A stretch of 64,000 nt of DNA from Lacrimispora amygdalina (GTDB lineage: Bacteria; Bacillota; Clostridia; Lachnospirales; Lachnospiraceae): the NCBI RefSeq assembly GCF_003432035.1, contig NZ_QOHO01000107.1, positions 1 to 64,000 on the forward strand. Direction: 5' to 3'. Position 1 is the first letter of the stretch; the number at the start of each line of letters is the position of its first letter. Positions 60,232 through 64,000 of the stretch are shown in pieces. A program made the translations under genes and the position numbers. Under the pieces are notes generated by a model. It worked only from the letters and a program-made list of their open reading frames with translations, searched no databases and was not told the DNA's origin.

Positions 60232-62202
60232 ATGCGGCCCGATAAAACTTGCGGAAATATTCTTATTATCTCCAGTAAACAGAAAATTGTCTCTGAGCAT
60301 CAGACATACCTTCATTCTCTTCTGGGGCAATATCTGGTGTTCAATACACTTGTCTCTGATAAGATAACAGATCCGTCACAGTTCAAGGATTATCAGTGTC
60401 TCCTCTTTATAACTCAGAATGAAAAAGACCGGTTTCCTTTCCACCTGGATGAGAGCATTCTTCAGATTGTCTGCACACGGACATTTAACCATACCTATCT
60501 CAGCAAAATTATTCAGCTGCCTCCGCACGAACGGGTTTATCTGGTAAATGACGAAAAAGATTCCACACTCGCCATTATCAGTCAGCTGAAAGAATGCGGA
60601 CTCACGCAGTATGAATTTGTCCCTTTTTACCCGGGATGCGAGGACACGGAGTCAGACATTACTTTTGCAGTGACGGCAGGCGAACCGCAGCTGGTTCCGA
60701 AACGAATTCAAAATGTTCTGGATATCGGAAACCGAATCGTGGATATCTCAACAATTCTGGAGCTATGTGAATATTTTCATATTCCCCGGCTTGCAGTCAA
60801 CCGCGTAACCCGCAGCTATATCAATCAGATTCTTCGTACGATCAAGACAACCGATACCTATTATACAAATTTCCTTCAGACACGCCATCTGATGCGTTCT
60901 GTTCTTTCCTCACTCCCCACGGGAATCTGCCTATACGGATGTGACGGCCGCATCTCCTTTATGAACATGCGTTTTGCCCAGATACTGGATCTCCCGTCAA
61001 ACAACTTTCAGGGACAGCCTTTTTCCGACTGTCTTCCGAAGTGCTGCTCTGATATCGCTCTGAACCGGAACGGAGAATGGGATATTCCTCTTGCCAATGG
61101 CAGAAATACCGTTCGCATGAACATACTGAATCTGATGTCTCCCGTGGATTCCCCCATGTTTCTCGCTTTTTTTCCGGAACAGAACTCCGTATCCATTCGC
61201 ATGGAAACAGATGAAAACAGGAAACCCGAAGAACCGGCACAGCTTACCCATTACTTTTTTTCTCTCTTCACATCGCCGGAAATCAAACTTCTGACCAACC
61301 AGGCAAAACATCTGGCCTTATACGATTTTCCTGTACTGATTTTCGGACAGAGCGGTACCATGCGCCTTACTCTTGCCAGAATGATCCACAGCTGTTCCAA
61401 AAGATACTCCTATCCCTTTACTGTTCTTCATTCCCCCGGCAGCGATCTGACGGAATCCGCCCTTCGAAAGATACTGGAAGAAACCAACCACGGAACACTT
61501 GTACTGTCTCAGGCAGACCGTTTTCCTCCAGAGGTGCAGGACCTGCTCACAAATATTCTCATGAATACCTACGGGAATTTCTTTTCCGCACCTGAATCCT
61601 ATCGCTATGACGTGCGTATTATCAGCATCGCTGATGAAAATCTGTATGAAAAAGTTGAAAACGGAACTTTTCTGAGAGATCTGTTCTGCTTTCTGTCCGC
61701 TTCTGAAATTCATACAGTGTCCCTTCAGGAAATCAGAAATGATATTCCTCTGCTCCTTGATCATTTTCTGAGACAGTTATTTCAGGATTCGGACATATCT
61801 GCTGAAAATATACTTTCCGCCAGTCTTCTGGATTTTATGAAACACTACAGATATCCGGGAAATCTGCGGGAACTCTACAATCTGTCCTGCTGTTTCTACA
61901 CAAAATTTTCAGGGCACCAGCTGGTGCTTTCCGATCTGCCTTTCTATCTCCGCAAACAGTACAGAATGCAGACGCCGGCTCTTACTGATCTGCAGACCGC
62001 AGTTCTCCGGTATCTGTCCTCTCATCCGAAAGCCGGACGGAATACCATACGCCTTGGGCTTTCTGAGTCAGATATCTTTGTTTCTGATGCATCACTCAGA
62101 AATGTGCTGAGCCAGCTGGCAGAAAACGGATTTCTGATCGTACACCGCACTAAGGGAGGCTGTGAAATCACTGAATCCGGAAAACTCGTGATCGGGCAGT
62201 AA
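60232..62202 (+). CDS. Sigma-54-activator-like regulator with degenerate AAA+ domain
   Basis: A 656-residue regulator divergent from the peptide operon. The N-terminal about 170 residues resemble PrpR-type sensor folds. A PAS-like domain follows (LLSSLPTGICLYGCDGRISFMNMRFAQILDLP, residues about 225-255), then an AAA+ region matching enhancer-binding proteins (PVLIFGQSGTMRLTLARMIHSCS...FPPEVQDLL...RNDIPLLLDHFLRQLF...YPGNLRELYNL). Walker A is lost (GESGTGKE is GQSGTMRL), the GAFTGA loop is absent and DEIG is SQADR. The Fis-type end is replaced by a winged helix. It cannot drive sigma-54; it likely acts as a ligand-sensing regulator. GGAGG precedes the ATG at 60232. Confidence 0.85.
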   Translation: MRPDKTCGNILIISSKQKIVSEHQTYLHSLLGQYLVFNTLVSDKITDPSQFKDYQCLLFITQNEKDRFPFHLDESILQIVCTRTFNHTYLSKIIQLPPHERVYLVNDEKDSTLAIISQLKECGLTQYEFVPFYPGCEDTESDITFAVTAGEPQLVPKRIQNVLDIGNRIVDISTILELCEYFHIPRLAVNRVTRSYINQILRTIKTTDTYYTNFLQTRHLMRSVLSSLPTGICLYGCDGRISFMNMRFAQILDLPSNNFQGQPFSDCLPKCCSDIALNRNGEWDIPLANGRNTVRMNILNLMSPVDSPMFLAFFPEQNSVSIRMETDENRKPEEPAQLTHYFFSLFTSPEIKLLTNQAKHLALYDFPVLIFGQSGTMRLTLARMIHSCSKRYSYPFTVLHSPGSDLTESALRKILEETNHGTLVLSQADRFPPEVQDLLTNILMNTYGNFFSAPESYRYDVRIISIADENLYEKVENGTFLRDLFCFLSASEIHTVSLQEIRNDIPLLLDHFLRQLFQDSDISAENILSASLLDFMKHYRYPGNLRELYNLSCCFYTKFSGHQLVLSDLPFYLRKQYRMQTPALTDLQTAVLRYLSSHPKAGRNTIRLGLSESDIFVSDASLRNVLSQLAENGFLIVHRTKGGCEITESGKLVIGQ

Positions 62203-62203
62203 A

Positions 62204-63280
62204 TCAGCGCTGCCCGGCACTCTCCTGCCTGTCCCGTATCTTCAGAAATTCTGACAGGCTCCGGTACCATCTTCCATCCAGCCCCTGCCTTGCCTGAGCG
62301 GCCGTCATCGAATTCAGAATTGCTTCCTCCGTACTCTCGGCTACAGCATCAAATACGGGATTCAGCATATCTTCCCGAAGTCTGAGACAGGAATCAACCA
62401 CATTCCCATTTCCCGCTTTTACCCGGTTTGCTGTCGTAAATCCGATCATTACTTCGCCGCTTCCGTGCCCGGTATACGAACCGGTTCTCGCAATTCCGAC
62501 ACCGCACCTGCGTATGATTCTGTACAGCTGGCGCTCTGTAACCGGAAGATCCGTTGCAACAACTGTCATGATGGAACCGCGGTCTTCCGTGTTATATCCG
62601 TCCTCCTGCCGCAGACATTCCTTGATTCTGAGTCCGACCGGCTCTCCGCTCACTTTCAGATCCTCTGTCGCTCCAAAGTTTGTCTGTACAAGTACGCCGA
62701 TTGTGTAGGAACTTTCTCCTATTCTGACAATTCTGGAGGAAGATCCGATGCCTCCCTTCAGTCCATAGCAGACGGTTCCTGTCCCTGCCCCCACATTGCC
62801 TTCTTCAAAATCTGGACCAGCCTCCGAAATTGCCGTCCGCAGTTCATTTTCACCTGCAATTCTGTTCTGAATCCTGTTGATTCTCGAATCATTGCATTCA
62901 CCCACAACCGGATTGATGGAAAAAATTTCTTCTCCCTCTTTTCGCGTTTCATCAATCATATACGACACCAGTGCATCTGCCATTTTTCCCACATTCAGTG
63001 TATTCGTCAATACGACAGGGGTTTCCAGCGTTCCCAGCTCTTCCACCTGCATGAGCCCACATGTCTTTCCGAATCCGTTATGTACATAGACTGCAGCAGT
63101 ATATTTTTCCAGATACGCATTGTCCTTTCCGGGCAGCACCACAGTCACACCTGTATGCTGCATCCCCTCATCTACTGTCCAGTGCCCCACCTGTACTCCC
63201 GGTACATCCGTAATTTTATTTTTTTCACCTGTCTTATATTTTCCGATTACATATCCGAAATCGCGAATTCTTCTGTTCAT
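62204..63280 (-). CDS. P1-family peptidase (DmpA-like aminopeptidase)
   Basis: A 358-residue N-terminal-nucleophile peptidase. ITDVPGVQVGHWTVDEGMQHTGVTVVLPG is the family start, VGECNDSRIN and NVGAGTGTVCYGLKGGIGSSSRIV (with the self-cleaving Gly-Ser region) mark the catalytic core, and VVATDLPVTERQLYRIIRRCGVGIARTGSYTGHGSGEV the C-terminal half. Family enzymes release N-terminal D- or L-residues or beta-amino acids. The ATG at 63280 follows AAGGAG. It is convergent with the regulator and functionally related to the peptide operon (inference). Confidence 0.92.
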   Translation of the reverse strand: MNRRIRDFGYVIGKYKTGEKNKITDVPGVQVGHWTVDEGMQHTGVTVVLPGKDNAYLEKYTAAVYVHNGFGKTCGLMQVEELGTLETPVVLTNTLNVGKMADALVSYMIDETRKEGEEIFSINPVVGECNDSRINRIQNRIAGENELRTAISEAGPDFEEGNVGAGTGTVCYGLKGGIGSSSRIVRIGESSYTIGVLVQTNFGATEDLKVSGEPVGLRIKECLRQEDGYNTEDRGSIMTVVATDLPVTERQLYRIIRRCGVGIARTGSYTGHGSGEVMIGFTTANRVKAGNGNVVDSCLRLREDMLNPVFDAVAESTEEAILNSMTAAQARQGLDGRWYRSLSEFLKIRDRQESAGQR

Positions 63281-63328
63281 ATTTCTTCCCGCTCCTTCCA
63301 AACAATTTTATCTCTTCTGAACGATATA

Positions 63329-63772
63329 TTATGTATCAATCCTGTCCAGAGTATGAATATTTTTATTTCTGTATACAAGATCGTCTCTTTCAGAAAATCC
63401 AATCCTCTCCCAGAAACCGTTACCCACATGATTTCTCTCGAACGCTACCAGCGCTACTTTATTTATCCCTTCTCTGTCCAGAGCATTCATTGCACATTCA
63501 ACAAGCTTTTTTCCGATTCCCTGTTTCCTGTGATCTTCCAGTACTGCGGTATGATGGATATATCCTCTTCTTCCGTCATGCCCGGCCATAATGACTCCGA
63601 TTATCGCACCGTCACATTCTGCCACAAAACTCGTTGTCGGATTCCGTTTTAAATACTTGTCAACTCCTTCTCTGCTGTCGTCTTTTGAATTCAGGCCCAT
63701 ACCGGGTGTGTGCATCCACAGATCATATACTTTATCGTAATCTGCTATCGACATTACTCTGATTTCCGTCAT
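63329..63772 (-). CDS. GNAT family N-acetyltransferase
   Basis: A 147-residue acetyltransferase. The CoA-binding segment is YIHHTAVLEDHRKQGIGKKLVECAMNALDREGINKVALVAFERNHVGNGFWERIGF (R-K-Q-G-I-G motif A, then motif B). The N-terminal strand reads RVMSIADYDKVYDLWM. The ATG at 63772 follows GGAGGTGAC and is preferred over a longer frame. The substrate is unknown. It is leftward, 49 bases from the P1 peptidase gene. Confidence 0.9.
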   Translation of the reverse strand: MTEIRVMSIADYDKVYDLWMHTPGMGLNSKDDSREGVDKYLKRNPTTSFVAECDGAIIGVIMAGHDGRRGYIHHTAVLEDHRKQGIGKKLVECAMNALDREGINKVALVAFERNHVGNGFWERIGFSERDDLVYRNKNIHTLDRIDT

Positions 63773-63833
63773 TACAGTCACCTCCGTTGATCGGTTAAGT
63801 GTTTTCTCAACTATATACCAATAAATATGAGTG

Positions 63834-64000
63834 TCAGCCATTTAATATTTTTTCTCTGTAATCTGTTATCTGATTTATCAGTGTTTCTATCTGTACTTTA
63901 CTAAAATCTGTTGTATCCACAACAATGCGCGGTCCATTCGCAGTAAAGCTGTCCATCCCCCTTTCAGTAATGCCATTCACAAACTCCTCATACGAAACAG
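63834..64000 (-). CDS. C-terminal end of a P-loop kinase-like protein (partial)
   Basis: About 55 codons run in from the right edge: SYEEFVNGITERGMDSFTANGPRIVVDTTDFSKVQIETLINQ, ending REKILNG at TGA 63834-63836. The 'VDTTDF' strand followed by a helix resembles the last segment of small P-loop nucleoside or adenylate-type kinases, but the P-loop lies outside the window. It overlaps the upstream frame of the GNAT gene and is transcribed in the same direction. Confidence 0.55.
   Translation of the reverse strand, partial: VSYEEFVNGITERGMDSFTANGPRIVVDTTDFSKVQIETLINQITDYREKILNG

Noticed and set aside
62465-63652. A 395-codon plus-strand frame over the P1 peptidase
   Set aside because: The minus-strand peptidase has full catalytic motifs and a good start; the antisense frame is Ser/Cys/His-rich and unlike any protein.

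Overview
The window reads as a chromosome segment of a low-to-medium GC gut Clostridium-type Firmicute, most likely a Lachnospiraceae member. Indicators are strong Gram-positive ribosome binding sites (GGAGG), a T-box leader, an oligopeptide ABC operon with an M55 D-aminopeptidase, a GH3 enzyme and an EamA exporter of typical Clostridia style, and Tn916-like integrase and sigma-factor genes. The species cannot be named from the sequence alone. There is a visible base-composition step: about 1-18 kb is very AT-rich (accessory DNA), while about 42-64 kb is richer in GC and looks like ordinary core chromosome.

Region 1, 1-18.5 kb, accessory. After a possible IS66 remnant come a DUF2809 membrane protein and a YjbR-family protein, then a ten-gene leftward unit (12761 to 1244): Z1 helicase, MORC/MutL-like GHKL ATPase, an unknown 312-residue protein, a DUF6339-like protein, cytosine-5 methyltransferase, PD-(D/E)XK (DUF4420-like) protein, second cytosine-5 methyltransferase, HNH endonuclease, XRE regulator and Vsr-like nuclease. 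It is driven by a near-consensus promoter with a dyad operator just downstream. This is a Z1/MutL-type restriction or anti-phage system. Upstream lies an unusual HPr-like / MBL hydrolase / MazG-like / HNH operon, then a decayed AAA-ATPase/PDDEXK pseudogene and an orphan gene.

Region 2, about 18.5-33.8 kb: an integrative mobilizable element. It has a tyrosine integrase with arm-site repeats, a ribbon-helix-helix protein, a DUF6462 protein, an HTH protein and sigma factor, an AbiE-type toxin-antitoxin pair with a frameshifted toxin, an oriT-like region with three inverted repeats, MobC and a MobP-type relaxase. Its cargo is an eight-gene leftward cluster of zinc-ribbon proteins around a Ser/Thr kinase and a 788-residue glycine-zipper protein. 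I do not recognise this as a named system and consider it the best candidate for an undescribed one. The far end abuts a severed CoA-disulfide-reductase-like gene in a thioredoxin-rhodanese operon.

Region 3, 35-41.1 kb: remains of a second defence locus. It holds an HsdR C-terminal remnant, a DUF6361 protein, a PLD-family protein and an SNF2-type helicase truncated after its first RecA-like domain, followed by an ArpU-like protein.

Region 4, 41-64 kb: backbone genes. A T-box-controlled BASS-family transporter is followed by a GH3 enzyme and a RelA/SpoT-domain protein, each broken by one in-frame TGA, and by an EamA transporter. A ten-gene peptide uptake and hydrolysis operon (60007 to 48499) contains SBP-DppBCDF, M55, M42, glutamine-amidotransferase-like hydrolase, CapA-like and an M20-GNAT fusion. 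Divergent to it is a regulator resembling sigma-54 activators but with a dead ATPase site. A P1 peptidase, a GNAT and a partial gene complete the window.
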